Source: a virus
Virus record (IMG/VR): IMGVR_UViG_3300008120_000012
Span: 30,592-94,591 of that record
Length of the DNA: 64,000 bases
Reading direction: 5' to 3' (one strand)
Part shown: piece by piece, positions 44,944 through 52,288 of the stretch
Position numbering within the stretch: position 1 is the first letter of the stretch
How the letters are laid out: each line of letters starts with the position of its first letter
Notes under the pieces: model-generated
The model's database searches: none
The model's input: only the letters and a program-made list of their open reading frames with translations
Told to the model about the DNA's origin: nothing
Program-made: the position numbers and the translations under genes

Positions 44944-45147
44944 ATGAACCACATGAGTGAAGATTATTTATCTCCAGAAGAACAAGAATTTGGAATTTGG
45001 TTAACCAACGGCATTGAAAGAGGATGGATAAGCGGTCCGTACTGCCATACTCATGATGGTGGAACTCAATATATGAGTGAAGAAGAAATACAAGAATGGG
45101 AAGATGGCGGAGACCCATGTGAGCATGTTGTTAGAATTTTTATATAA
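44944..45147 (+). CDS. Small conserved hypothetical protein
   Basis: A 67-residue acidic protein. CHTHDGGTQYMSEEEIQEWEDGGDPC includes two Cys and two His and could bind a metal. It starts at an ATG 6 bases behind a promoter. A second in-frame ATG at 44953 is possible. Function unknown. Confidence 0.6.
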   Translation: MNHMSEDYLSPEEQEFGIWLTNGIERGWISGPYCHTHDGGTQYMSEEEIQEWEDGGDPCEHVVRIFI

Positions 45148-45164
45148 TAAAAGAATATTGGATA

Positions 45165-46109
45165 ATGAAAAAAAGTCGTAAAGTTCCAGATGGTAGTAGG
45201 GGAAAATTTAGAATAGTAAAAGATGGCTTATGTCATCATGCCCCATGGGATCAAGAAAAAACACATGACGAGAGTTATAAGTGTGACAAGCATTATGAAA
45301 ACTCAATTGGTATTTACACAAGGTCACTATTTTTTTTAAGACCATTAAAAGATATTTTAAAACTAGATAAACCAGTTGCAGATTTTCCAGGAGATAAAAC
45401 GCTTTGGCCAAATTATTTTGCAGATAGAAATACAGAAATTTTACAAGAAGAACTCAATAGCCATGGTTATAGATCAAATAGTTTTATAAATAAACATGAT
45501 GGAAAGCATGTATTGTTTTTAGGATGTTCTTATACTTGGGGTTCTGGATTATTTATAGAAGAAACTTGGCCTAAAATTGTATACAATAACATAAGTAACA
45601 ATGAAAAACTATCTGGATATTTCAATATGGCTTATCCTGGCGACTCTGTATTTTCTCAAGTATCAAATGCTTTTAAGTATTTTAAAAATTTTGGTAATCC
45701 GCAGGTTATTTTTTTCAATGTACCAGATTTAAATAGGTTTTATGGTTATTCAAAAACATCCAAGAGCATAGTAAAAATATTAACTGAGCAGAATGATAAC
45801 GGATTGATATCATTTTTAGCAGGACAATATTATTATATGTTAGAGCAATACTGTAATGCAAATAATATACAGTTGTTTTCTTTTAGTTGGTCATATGAAA
45901 ATAAAGAAATAAAGAATGCAGGAATTGAAGATTCTAAAACTTTTTATAAAATTAATATAAAAGACCTTTTTCATTTTACAAAACAATATAAAAAGGATCA
46001 TCATGGAGAAGACGCTTTAGAGTTAGCCAGAGATAATGCACATCTTGGAAGATCTGATCACGCATATTGGGCAAAGTTTATCACTGAGAAATATAGAGAA
46101 TCTCAATAA
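45165..46109 (+). CDS. SGNH/GDSL-type hydrolase
   Basis: A 314-residue protein with SGNH blocks: nucleophile Ser in LFLGCSYTWGSGL (block I), Gly in NMAYPGDSVFSQ (II), Asn in FFNVPDLNRF (III), and D-x-x-H in DNAHLGRSDHAYW (V). These enzymes cleave or transfer acyl/ester groups, often on glycans. It overlaps the carbamoyltransferase gene by one base. A second member with the same motifs is encoded at 62117-63073 on the other strand. Confidence 0.75.
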   Translation: MKKSRKVPDGSRGKFRIVKDGLCHHAPWDQEKTHDESYKCDKHYENSIGIYTRSLFFLRPLKDILKLDKPVADFPGDKTLWPNYFADRNTEILQEELNSHGYRSNSFINKHDGKHVLFLGCSYTWGSGLFIEETWPKIVYNNISNNEKLSGYFNMAYPGDSVFSQVSNAFKYFKNFGNPQVIFFNVPDLNRFYGYSKTSKSIVKILTEQNDNGLISFLAGQYYYMLEQYCNANNIQLFSFSWSYENKEIKNAGIEDSKTFYKINIKDLFHFTKQYKKDHHGEDALELARDNAHLGRSDHAYWAKFITEKYRESQ

Positions 46110-47536
46110 TGTATATATTGGGTATTAATGAAACATCTCATGATGCATCCGTATCTTTAATTAAAGACGGAGAAATACTTTTTGCAGGACATGCAGAAAG
46201 ATATAGTAAAAATAAAAATGACTGGTATGTTAATGATGAATTAATAAATGATGCTTTACAATATGGAAAACCTGATGCAATAGCCTATTATGAAAAGCCA
46301 TTGTTAAAGGCTTCTCGCTTATTCTTAAAAGGTGGTTTAGGAGATTGGAAACCTAAATATAATTTTGACAATATGATGCCAATATACAAATTTAAGCACC
46401 ACTATTCTCACGCAGCAGCAGGGTATTACACAAGTAAGTTTAATGATGCTGTAGTAGTAGTATTAGATGCAATAGGCGAGTATAACACTTCAACAATATG
46501 GGTTGGAGAAGGAAGCAATATAAAGTTAAAATACAAACAAAATTATCCAGTTAGTTTTGGTTTGTTTTATTCAGCATTTACCCAACTTATTGGCCTTATG
46601 CCAAACCAGGAAGAGTATATTATGATGGGTATGGCTGCATATGGGGACTGGCGCAGATATTATAAAGAAGTTGATGAATACTTCCCAAGATATGATAAAC
46701 AAAAATACAACCTACATACAGGAATATCTGATTGGGGAATGCAGATTACAGAACAAGATAGATTTGATATTGCTGCTGCAGTTCAAGTTGTATACGAGCA
46801 AAGATTAAACGAATTTATGCATATGGCAAAGAGCATAACTAATAAAAATAATTTAGTTTTTATGGGAGGATGTGCTCTTAATTCATCTGCTAACACACTA
46901 CTTTGGAATATTTTTGATGACGTTTGGATAATGCCAAATCCTGGAGATGCTGGCAGTTCTCTTGGAGCAGCAACAGCATTGTACGGCAAGCATGTAAATT
47001 GGAAAACACCATATTTAGGTTATGATTTAGGTGGAAAATATCCAGTTACTAAAATTATTACCAGTTTGATAAAGGATAAAGTCGCTGCAGTTGCGACAGG
47101 TAGAGCAGAATATGGCCCAAGAGCATTGGGTAATAGAAGTATTCTTGCAGACCCAAGAGATCCTAACATAAAGGATAAAGTTAATTTAATTAAACAAAGG
47201 GAATTATTTAGACCATTTGCTCCAGTAGTTATGGCAGAATATGCTAATAAATGGTTTGACATGGATTACGAAAGTCCATATATGCAATACACTGTAAAAT
47301 GTTTACAGCCAAATAAGATACCTGCAGTAGTGCATCAAGATGGCACTTCAAGAGTACAAACAGTCACAAGAGAGCAACATCCAGGACTATACGAAGTTCT
47401 TTCAAATTGGTATGTAATGACAGGTGTTCCAGTTTTATTAAATACTAGCCTAAATATTAAAAGTCAGCCATTAATCAATGATGAAAATGATATTATAAAT
47501 TGGGAAAAATCTTACAACTTTACAATATGTAGGTAA
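46109..47536 (+). CDS. Carbamoyltransferase (NodU/TobZ family)
   Basis: A 475-residue enzyme that transfers a carbamoyl group from carbamoyl phosphate, via ATP, to hydroxyls of sugars or other small molecules. The N-terminal ASKHA-like start is ILGINETSHDASVSLIKDGE, and HHYSHAAAGYY (about residues 96-106) supplies metal ligands. GGCALNSSANT and the YrdC-like region AEYGPRALGNRSILADPR are diagnostic. Encoded one base from the SGNH hydrolase, it may modify virion or host surface glycans; nucleotide modification is another known use of phage carbamoyltransferases. Confidence 0.88.
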   Translation: MYILGINETSHDASVSLIKDGEILFAGHAERYSKNKNDWYVNDELINDALQYGKPDAIAYYEKPLLKASRLFLKGGLGDWKPKYNFDNMMPIYKFKHHYSHAAAGYYTSKFNDAVVVVLDAIGEYNTSTIWVGEGSNIKLKYKQNYPVSFGLFYSAFTQLIGLMPNQEEYIMMGMAAYGDWRRYYKEVDEYFPRYDKQKYNLHTGISDWGMQITEQDRFDIAAAVQVVYEQRLNEFMHMAKSITNKNNLVFMGGCALNSSANTLLWNIFDDVWIMPNPGDAGSSLGAATALYGKHVNWKTPYLGYDLGGKYPVTKIITSLIKDKVAAVATGRAEYGPRALGNRSILADPRDPNIKDKVNLIKQRELFRPFAPVVMAEYANKWFDMDYESPYMQYTVKCLQPNKIPAVVHQDGTSRVQTVTREQHPGLYEVLSNWYVMTGVPVLLNTSLNIKSQPLINDENDIINWEKSYNFTICR

Positions 47537-47538
47537 TA

Positions 47539-47547
47539 TGTTATAAT
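47539..47547 (+). promoter_or_regulatory. Extended -10 promoter (TGTTATAAT) of hsp20
   Basis: TGTTATAAT, predicted start about 47554, so the mRNA would begin within the adjacent inverted repeat. Confidence 0.55.
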
Positions 47548-47551
47548 ATAT

Positions 47552-47577
47552 GTATACCTGCCCTAGTGGGGGTATAC
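47552..47577 (+). promoter_or_regulatory. Inverted repeat in hsp20 leader (operator or hairpin)
   Basis: GTATACC and GGTATAC are perfect 7-bp arms separated by 12 bases that contain a further CCC/GGG pairing. It covers the predicted transcription start of the hsp20 gene. As DNA it could be an operator; as RNA it is a 5'-terminal hairpin. Confidence 0.6.
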
Positions 47578-47604
47578 AAAATAACTCGCTGAAAAGGAGA
47601 AAAA

Positions 47605-48024
47605 ATGGTTACAACATATGCATGGGACCTTTTCAAGGATCCCTTTTTTATTGGCTTCAATCGTGAGATGGAGCGTCTAAGTAATGTACAGTTGGCATCT
47701 CGCCAAACTTCATACCCACCATACGATCTAGTAAAGGTTGATGATGATACTTATAAATTGTCATTAGCGGTTGCTGGATTTGCTAAGGATGATATTGAGG
47801 TATCTGTTGACAATGGAACTCTGATTGTACAGGGTGAAGGCACAGATACTGAAGATGTTGAAGTAGTTCACAAAGGAATTGCTGGTCGTAAGTTTACACG
47901 TACCTTTGCCCTTGGTGAATATATGGAAGTTACTGGTGCTACCGTTAAGGATGGTTTGCTTAATATTGATATTGAGCGTATTATTCCTGAAGAGAAAAAG
48001 CCAAAAGTAATTAAAATCAAGTAG
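47605..48024 (+). CDS. Small heat-shock protein (Hsp20/alpha-crystallin)
   Basis: A 139-residue chaperone. The N-terminus (WDLFKDPFFIGFNREMERL) resembles IbpA. The alpha-crystallin domain follows (YPPYDLVKVDDDTYKLSLAV, AGFAKDDIEVSVDNGTLIV), with FTRTFALGEYMEVTGATVKDGLLNIDI containing the conserved A-x-x-x-(D/N)-G-(I/L)-L signature. The C-terminal I-x-I-like KVIKIK completes it. It is ATP-independent and holds unfolded proteins. Strong SD (AAAAGGAG). Confidence 0.92.
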   Translation: MVTTYAWDLFKDPFFIGFNREMERLSNVQLASRQTSYPPYDLVKVDDDTYKLSLAVAGFAKDDIEVSVDNGTLIVQGEGTDTEDVEVVHKGIAGRKFTRTFALGEYMEVTGATVKDGLLNIDIERIIPEEKKPKVIKIK

Positions 48025-48030
48025 TATAAT
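48022..48030 (+). promoter_or_regulatory. -10 box (TAGTATAAT) of structured RNA
   Basis: TATAAT at 48025-48030 overlaps the hsp20 stop; predicted RNA start 48036-48038 is the first base of a long stem. Confidence 0.5.
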
Positions 48031-48035
48031 ATAAT

Positions 48036-48122
48036 AAGTCCCCACACAGGACCTTAGAGATGGATTAGTTACCCATTTATATAACCTGGCCATCGTGCCT
48101 GAATTACCTGTGTGGGGCTTTT
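48036..48122 (+). ncRNA. Structured small RNA closed by an 11-bp terminator stem
   Basis: CCCCACACAGG (48040-48050) pairs perfectly with CCTGTGTGGGG (48107-48117), followed by CTTTTAATT. The flanking AAG/CTT extends the stem. The 56 bases inside can form further helices, for example AGATGG with CCATTT and GGC with GCC, or alternatively GATGG with CCATC and GTTA with TAAC. No ORF with a start occurs inside. A promoter precedes it and hsp20 lies upstream. It resembles a compact sRNA or ligand-type RNA rather than a plain terminator; the family is unknown. Confidence 0.6.
48107..48122 (+). terminator. 3' arm and U-run of the structured RNA
   Basis: The last arm CCTGTGTGGGG plus CTTTT acts as an intrinsic terminator for the RNA and for read-through from hsp20. 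Confidence 0.65.
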
Positions 48123-48128
48123 AATTAC

Positions 48129-48137
48129 TGATATAAT
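48129..48137 (+). promoter_or_regulatory. Extended -10 promoter (TGATATAAT), near leaderless
   Basis: The hexamer ends 9 bases before the ATG at 48147; no SD. Confidence 0.55.
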
Positions 48138-48146
48138 TATCTTGCT

Positions 48147-48422
48147 ATGACTGAAAAAGAATTAGCAACATATAATAAGCAGCAATATAAAAAAAGATTG
48201 ACTGAGATTAAGCAGTCAAGTGGATGTGTTGACTGCGGAGAAAAGAATCCAATAGTTCTTGATTTTGATCATATAAAAGATAAAAAATATAATGTATCAA
48301 GAATGATTCATGATGGATTTTCTTGGGCAGCCATAAAAAAGGAAATAGCAAAATGCGAAGTTGTTTGTGCTAATTGTCATAGAATTAGAACTCATAGTAG
48401 ATTGACTGAAAAAGCAGTTTGA
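48147..48422 (+). CDS. HNH endonuclease
   Basis: A 91-residue HNH protein. Zinc ligands are in CVDCGEKNP (about residues 27-30) and CEVVCANCH (about 71-79). The catalytic region is VLDFDHIKDKK, where D-H provides the general base, followed by ANCHRIRTH. Small free-standing HNHs act in homing, packaging or host DNA degradation. It has its own leaderless promoter. Confidence 0.87.
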   Translation: MTEKELATYNKQQYKKRLTEIKQSSGCVDCGEKNPIVLDFDHIKDKKYNVSRMIHDGFSWAAIKKEIAKCEVVCANCHRIRTHSRLTEKAV

Positions 48423-48431
48423 TGGTATAAT
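48423..48431 (+). promoter_or_regulatory. Extended -10 promoter (TGGTATAAT), leaderless
   Basis: The hexamer ends 6 bases before the ATG at 48438; no SD. Confidence 0.6.
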
Positions 48432-48437
48432 ATTAAT

Positions 48438-48638
48438 ATGGAATCAAACAAAAGAACACTTTTAAAAACAGCAAGTTGGGAAACCTTTCACCTAGTAGGT
48501 GTTGCAGGAGTAATTTATTTATTTACTGGTGAATGGGAATATGCAAGTCTTGGTGCTTTAATGTATATCGCATGGGAAGCACTTGGCTATTATCTTCATG
48601 AAAGAGTCTGGGCAAGATTTGGAAAGAAGATTAAGTAA
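48438..48638 (+). CDS. DUF2061-like small membrane protein
   Basis: A 66-residue membrane protein. KRTLLKTASWETFHLVGVAG, a second hydrophobic segment and the C-terminal YYLHERVWARFG match the DUF2061 pattern (Lys-rich start, two helices, LHERVW). Function in host or phage is unknown. It overlaps the next start by one base. Confidence 0.72.
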   Translation: MESNKRTLLKTASWETFHLVGVAGVIYLFTGEWEYASLGALMYIAWEALGYYLHERVWARFGKKIK

Positions 48639-48802
48639 TGTCAAAAAGAAAATCATCTGGAAAATATAGATCTAAACACCCTTTTAATCCAATGCAGATT
48701 AAAAATGGAATGATTGTTCGTCTTCGTAAAGATGGAACAGTTAAAGCAGTACTTGGTAAATATGGTGAGTATGGAAGGGAAAATGGTAATGCCAGCGTAT
48801 GA
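48638..48802 (+). CDS. Small basic hypothetical protein
   Basis: A 54-residue Lys/Arg/Gly-rich protein starting at the ATG that overlaps the previous stop (TAATG). It contains MIVRLRKDGTVKAVLGKYGEY, a short beta-hairpin-like motif. Its stop lies 14 bases inside the next gene. It is too short to assign. Confidence 0.55.
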   Translation: MSKRKSSGKYRSKHPFNPMQIKNGMIVRLRKDGTVKAVLGKYGEYGRENGNASV

Positions 48803-48974
48803 ATATGACTGTATGCCGTGTGCTACCAGATATACAAAAGTTAGATCTATGTCAGAAGATGATCCAGGATATAAGTGCGAAATTTGCAATCAGCCTTTAG
48901 TTCGTGTATACTCTAGTGTAGGAATACAATTTAACGGAAAGGGCTTTTACAAAACAGATTATGCAAACAAGTGA
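48789..48974 (+). CDS. FmdB-type zinc-ribbon protein
   Basis: A 61-residue protein beginning MPAYEYDCMPCATRYTKVRS, with a second CEIC pair: the C-x2-C ... C-x2-C ribbon of FmdB-family regulators, ending GKGFYKTDYANK as in many actinobacterial homologues. The ATG at 48789 matches the family start (MPxYxYxC); an in-frame ATG at 48783 is possible. It probably binds nucleic acid. Confidence 0.82.
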   Translation: MPAYEYDCMPCATRYTKVRSMSEDDPGYKCEICNQPLVRVYSSVGIQFNGKGFYKTDYANK

Positions 48975-49224
48975 TGTACACCCAAGCGCTGTAAAAGAAA
49001 AACCAGAATGGATACTAACCGCACAAGATAGATGCGATAGATGTTCTGCTCAAGCCTATGTTAGAATTAAGGGCGGTACTGGAGATCTTATGTTCTGTGG
49101 TCACCACTATGATAAAATTATGAATGATCCAAATGCTTATACAAAGATGATGGCATTTATGCTAGAAGTACTTGATGAGCGTGAAAGATTAAATGAAAAT
49201 AGAGCAAAAGGAGATAGTTACTAA
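48961..49224 (+). CDS. Actinobacterial-type small zinc protein (DUF7455-like)
   Basis: An 87-residue protein. DRCDRCSAQAYVRIKGGTGDLMFCGHHYDKI matches the short zinc proteins found throughout Actinobacteria (C-x2-C ... C-x2-H). Its ATG lies inside the FmdB-like gene (14-base overlap). The family number is given from memory. It supports an actinobacterial host. Function unknown. Confidence 0.7.
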   Translation: MQTSDVHPSAVKEKPEWILTAQDRCDRCSAQAYVRIKGGTGDLMFCGHHYDKIMNDPNAYTKMMAFMLEVLDERERLNENRAKGDSY

Positions 49225-49631
49225 TGTATGAATATTTTGTAAAAGAGGTAAAGTCTGTTGTTGATGGAGATACCATTGACGTTGTATTAGACTTAGGATT
49301 TAATATTCTTTATGCACAACGAGTTCGTTTGGCTGGTATAGATACTCCAGAATCAAGAACTACAGATAAGGCTGAAAAGGCTCTTGGTCTAGAGGCTAAA
49401 GACTATCTTAAGAAAAAACTTGCTGGAGCAAAGACTGTTGTAATTAGAACAGAAAAGTTAGACAGTTCTGAAAAGTATGGCCGTATCCTTGGCTGGCTAT
49501 ATGTTGATGGTAGTGGAGAATCTATTAACAATCAAATGATTGAAGATGGGTACGCATGGGGATATCTTGGAGAGACTAAGGTAAAAGATTTTGATGCGCT
49601 TAAGATTCAAAGAATGAAATCAGGAAAATGA
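49224..49631 (+). CDS. Thermonuclease (SNase-like)
   Basis: A 135-residue nuclease. VKSVVDGDTIDVVLDLGF carries the Ca-binding Asp. RVRLAGIDTPESR holds catalytic Arg/Asp/Glu residues, and EKYGRILGWLYVDG the second Arg. OB-fold staphylococcal-type nuclease without signal peptide, so it acts inside the cell, maybe degrading host DNA. It overlaps both neighbours by 1-4 bases. Confidence 0.9.
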   Translation: MYEYFVKEVKSVVDGDTIDVVLDLGFNILYAQRVRLAGIDTPESRTTDKAEKALGLEAKDYLKKKLAGAKTVVIRTEKLDSSEKYGRILGWLYVDGSGESINNQMIEDGYAWGYLGETKVKDFDALKIQRMKSGK

Positions 49632-49960
49632 ATCCAGAAGATTTAACTATTGAACAATTAATACTTGATGGTGCTCTTGAGTTTGGTGGTATAGACGTTG
49701 AAACTGGAGAAGTGCTATATAATTTTACTGATAAATTAAAACAAGTAATGCCAGATTTATATAAGGAGCATTTAAATTTTGTCAATTCTGAGATAATGTA
49801 TTTATGGGAAAAGGGCTATCTAACATTAAATTATGACAAAAATGAAAGCCCTGTAGTAGGCGTTGCTCAAAAAGCATTTAATGACGCTGAAATTGCAAAA
49901 CTTTCTAAAGAAAAGCAAAGGTCTTTAAAAGAAATTATGAACATCTTAAAGGTGGTATAA
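49628..49960 (+). CDS. Conserved hypothetical protein
   Basis: A 110-residue acidic, helical protein (TIEQLILDGALEFGGIDVETGEVLY ... MYLWEKGYLTLNYD), with a C-terminal Lys-rich helix. It ends just inside the next promoter. No recognised motif. Confidence 0.6.
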   Translation: MNPEDLTIEQLILDGALEFGGIDVETGEVLYNFTDKLKQVMPDLYKEHLNFVNSEIMYLWEKGYLTLNYDKNESPVVGVAQKAFNDAEIAKLSKEKQRSLKEIMNILKVV

Positions 49961-49961
49961 T
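49953..49961 (+). promoter_or_regulatory. Extended -10 promoter (TGGTATAAT), leaderless
   Basis: The hexamer ends 6 bases before the ATG at 49968 and overlaps the previous stop (GTATAA); no SD. Confidence 0.6.
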
Positions 49962-49967
49962 AAACTC

Positions 49968-51029
49968 ATGCCATATCGTGTAGGTGCTAAAGGTTCATAC
50001 GGTTGCTCAGGCTACCCAGCCGTAAAAGAAGACGGTACAGTAATGGGTTGCCATAAAACAAAATCACAGGCTGCTGCTCAAATTTATGCTATAAATGTTT
50101 CAGAAGGAAAGATTGGAAAAGCCATGGTTAAAGAAGGCGATATGGTGATGGCACCACACGAAGAAGAGATGTATGTTGGGCGTGTTGTTCATGTAATGAC
50201 AGAGGGAATGTTGGGATCAGAAGGTTCAGAATACTCTATTATGGCAACACCAACAGATCCAGCAATATTAATTCAACTATATGAACTTGAAGAAGGCGGT
50301 CTAGAAGAAACAGAATACTTTGTTGGAGCGCTATCATCTGAGGTTATGGCATTGCCATCAATAGAATCAAATGTAGGAATGGATAAAGCATATGATGGAT
50401 GTGGATGTCCTACTTGTAAAGAAATGAATGTTAGTTGTGAAGATTGTCCAGTATGCAGTAAAGATATGGCAGAAAAAGGAATGTGCTGTCCAGAAAATAT
50501 GGAAAAGCAAGCACCATGTTGGGAAGGCTATGTACAACGTGGCATGAAAGAAAAGAATGGAAAGAAAGTTCCTAATTGTGTTCCAGCAGCAAAAGCAGAA
50601 GATCTTTGGGAAGATGACGATGATGTTGAATATGACGATGAAGATGAAATGAAAAAAGCAGAAGGATATGTTCCACCTGCAGGAGTGCGTTCAGCAGCAC
50701 GTAAGGCAATTAAATTTAAAGAACAGGGTAAGGCAAAAGGTGCTGGTACATCAGTTGGATGGACTCGTGCTGGTCAACTTGCTCGTGGCGAAAGGCTATC
50801 ATTGAGCACAGTTAAAAGAATGTATTCATACTTTTCACGACATGAAGTAGATAAAAAGGGCAAGGATTGGGGCAACCAAGCAAATCCTTCTAACGGATAC
50901 ATTATGTGGTTAGCATGGGGTGGCGATGCAGGCTTCGCATGGTCAAGATCTATTGTTAAAAGAGAAGCATCTAAATCAATCCTAGGAAATATTTTTGATC
51001 CATCAAATCTAAGACAACGTAATTTTTAA
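49968..51029 (+). CDS. Modular Cys-rich phage protein
   Basis: A 353-residue protein with distinct parts. The N-terminus is GSYGCSGYPAVKEDGTVMGC. An acidic beta region follows, then a Cys cluster of at least ten residues (CGCPTCKEMNVSCEDCPVC ... CCPENMEKQAPCW, about 140-190) that could hold two or three metals, and an Asp-rich linker. The C-terminal domain (GVRSAARKAIKFKEQGKA ... GWTRAGQLARGERLSLSTV ... GDAGFAWSRSIV) is a module I associate with other phage proteins, including structural or head-linked ones. It has its own leaderless promoter. Role unknown. Confidence 0.6.
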   Translation: MPYRVGAKGSYGCSGYPAVKEDGTVMGCHKTKSQAAAQIYAINVSEGKIGKAMVKEGDMVMAPHEEEMYVGRVVHVMTEGMLGSEGSEYSIMATPTDPAILIQLYELEEGGLEETEYFVGALSSEVMALPSIESNVGMDKAYDGCGCPTCKEMNVSCEDCPVCSKDMAEKGMCCPENMEKQAPCWEGYVQRGMKEKNGKKVPNCVPAAKAEDLWEDDDDVEYDDEDEMKKAEGYVPPAGVRSAARKAIKFKEQGKAKGAGTSVGWTRAGQLARGERLSLSTVKRMYSYFSRHEVDKKGKDWGNQANPSNGYIMWLAWGGDAGFAWSRSIVKREASKSILGNIFDPSNLRQRNF

Positions 51030-51037
51030 TTAATATT

Positions 51038-51454
51038 ATGTTAAATTATATAGCGGTCCTCTTGACATTGGTGAACGTTGTTGCTATACTTTATAGATGG
51101 CGAAACAAAAAAGTTTTGCTTAAGAGATATGTTTATAGGCAAACAACTCTTCATCAGATAGCCAAATTGGTTATACCAACTAATGAAGAATTGCTTCTTA
51201 AAAAACCTACTCAATATAAAAAACATATTACAGATAAAACTGTAAGGGTTATACAAACACCTGATAGAAAAGCCTATTGGGTAAAAGATAACAAGTTTTA
51301 TTGCGCTGATGTGTTAGATGGTGAGTTTAATCCTGATCTTGGAAAAGAGATTAAGACTGATTCGTTATCAAAAAAGGAAATGAATAAATTATTATTCATA
51401 TTGGACAGTTTGAACAAAGGAAAAGAAGATGATAGTAGGAGTTCAGGGAACTAA
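51038..51454 (+). CDS. Membrane-anchored hypothetical protein
   Basis: A 138-residue protein with an N-terminal hydrophobic anchor (LNYIAVLLTLVNVVAILYRW) followed by a basic, soluble domain of about 110 residues. It overlaps the next gene by 26 bases. There is no SD, and the promoter is unclear. Confidence 0.55.
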   Translation: MLNYIAVLLTLVNVVAILYRWRNKKVLLKRYVYRQTTLHQIAKLVIPTNEELLLKKPTQYKKHITDKTVRVIQTPDRKAYWVKDNKFYCADVLDGEFNPDLGKEIKTDSLSKKEMNKLLFILDSLNKGKEDDSRSSGN

Positions 51455-51779
51455 TTCTTTTGATGACTATAATGTTTTTTTAAGGGCAATGGGGGTAGCA
51501 ATATCCAACATGCAAGAAACAGATCATGAACTATTTATTTATTCAGCAGGTCCAAGAAACATAAACTCTTTTGCTTCAGAATTTACAAATGTATCTGAAA
51601 GAAGTTTTAAAGTGCGTGGTAAAAGAATTAAACTTTACAAGGTTCCGCCTTCTTGGTTGGAAGAAAACATAAAGTCTTTTAACTATATAGCATTTCTAAG
51701 CAAGCCAAAAGAGTCAGTATCAAAACTAGTTGCTTCTGCCGAATTAAACGGTATTGAAGTTGGAATATTCAGGTACTAG
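51429..51779 (+). CDS. Rossmann-like SLOG/YspA-type protein (tentative)
   Basis: A 116-residue alpha/beta protein. VGVQGTNSFDDYNVFLRAM and ELFIYSAGPRNINSFASEFTN have the early G-T-N/S-F and G-P-R loops of SLOG-type nucleotide-binding proteins such as YspA/DUF2493. FNYIAFLSKPKESVSKLVASA would be the later strand-loop. Such proteins bind nucleotide-derived ligands. The call is tentative. Confidence 0.45.
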   Translation: MIVGVQGTNSFDDYNVFLRAMGVAISNMQETDHELFIYSAGPRNINSFASEFTNVSERSFKVRGKRIKLYKVPPSWLEENIKSFNYIAFLSKPKESVSKLVASAELNGIEVGIFRY

Positions 51780-51783
51780 AAAG

Positions 51784-51999
51784 ATGAAAACAATGATTAA
51801 AGAACTAGAAACTATGGAAAAGATAGTTACTGAAAACAATGAACTGTCCTGGGATGGATGGAAAGTTGTTGAACTGAAACCCTCAAAAACTGCTATGTTC
51901 AAAGTTAATGGTGCATTCGTTAATGGACAATGGTACATAAGAAATATGTACGAATATGGCACAAATGGCTGGGAGATTCCGAAAAAATATGTGAGGTAA
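51784..51999 (+). CDS. Small hypothetical protein
   Basis: A 71-residue protein with Trp-rich SWDGWKVVELKPSKTAMFKV and a Tyr-rich C-terminus. It starts at an ATG 4 bases after the previous stop; the upstream TTG in frame is less likely. Unknown function. Confidence 0.55.
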   Translation: MKTMIKELETMEKIVTENNELSWDGWKVVELKPSKTAMFKVNGAFVNGQWYIRNMYEYGTNGWEIPKKYVR

Positions 52000-52002
52000 A
52001 TC

Positions 52003-52287
52003 ATGAAGCAACATCTATGGAAAGATAATGCTTCGTGTTTAGGTCTTGACACAAACTTATTTTTTGATAAATATGAAGAGAACGAATCATTAAGATCTGG
52101 CGTAGACAATATATGTCTTAATTGTCCAGTATTAAAAACATGTTTTGCCGTTGGTATATCTGGCAAAGAATGGGGAGTTTGGGGCGGAATTTATTTAGAA
52201 GGTGGAAAAATTTCTAAAGAATTTAACAGTCACAAAAATAAACAACAATGGGGTAAAGTTTGGATATCCCTAACAACGGAGGTGTAA
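52003..52287 (+). CDS. whiB: WhiB-family transcription regulator
   Basis: A 94-residue Fe-S protein with Cys12, Cys38, Cys41 and Cys47 (C-x25-C-x2-C-x5-C), the [4Fe-4S] ligands of Wbl proteins, and the downstream GVWGG turn (EWGVWGGIYLEGGK). Wbl proteins exist only in Actinobacteria and their phages and bind the housekeeping sigma factor. A phage copy may redirect host transcription or give superinfection exclusion, as known for mycobacteriophage WhiB. SD GAGGT. Confidence 0.9.
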   Translation: MKQHLWKDNASCLGLDTNLFFDKYEENESLRSGVDNICLNCPVLKTCFAVGISGKEWGVWGGIYLEGGKISKEFNSHKNKQQWGKVWISLTTEV

Positions 52288-52288
52288 A

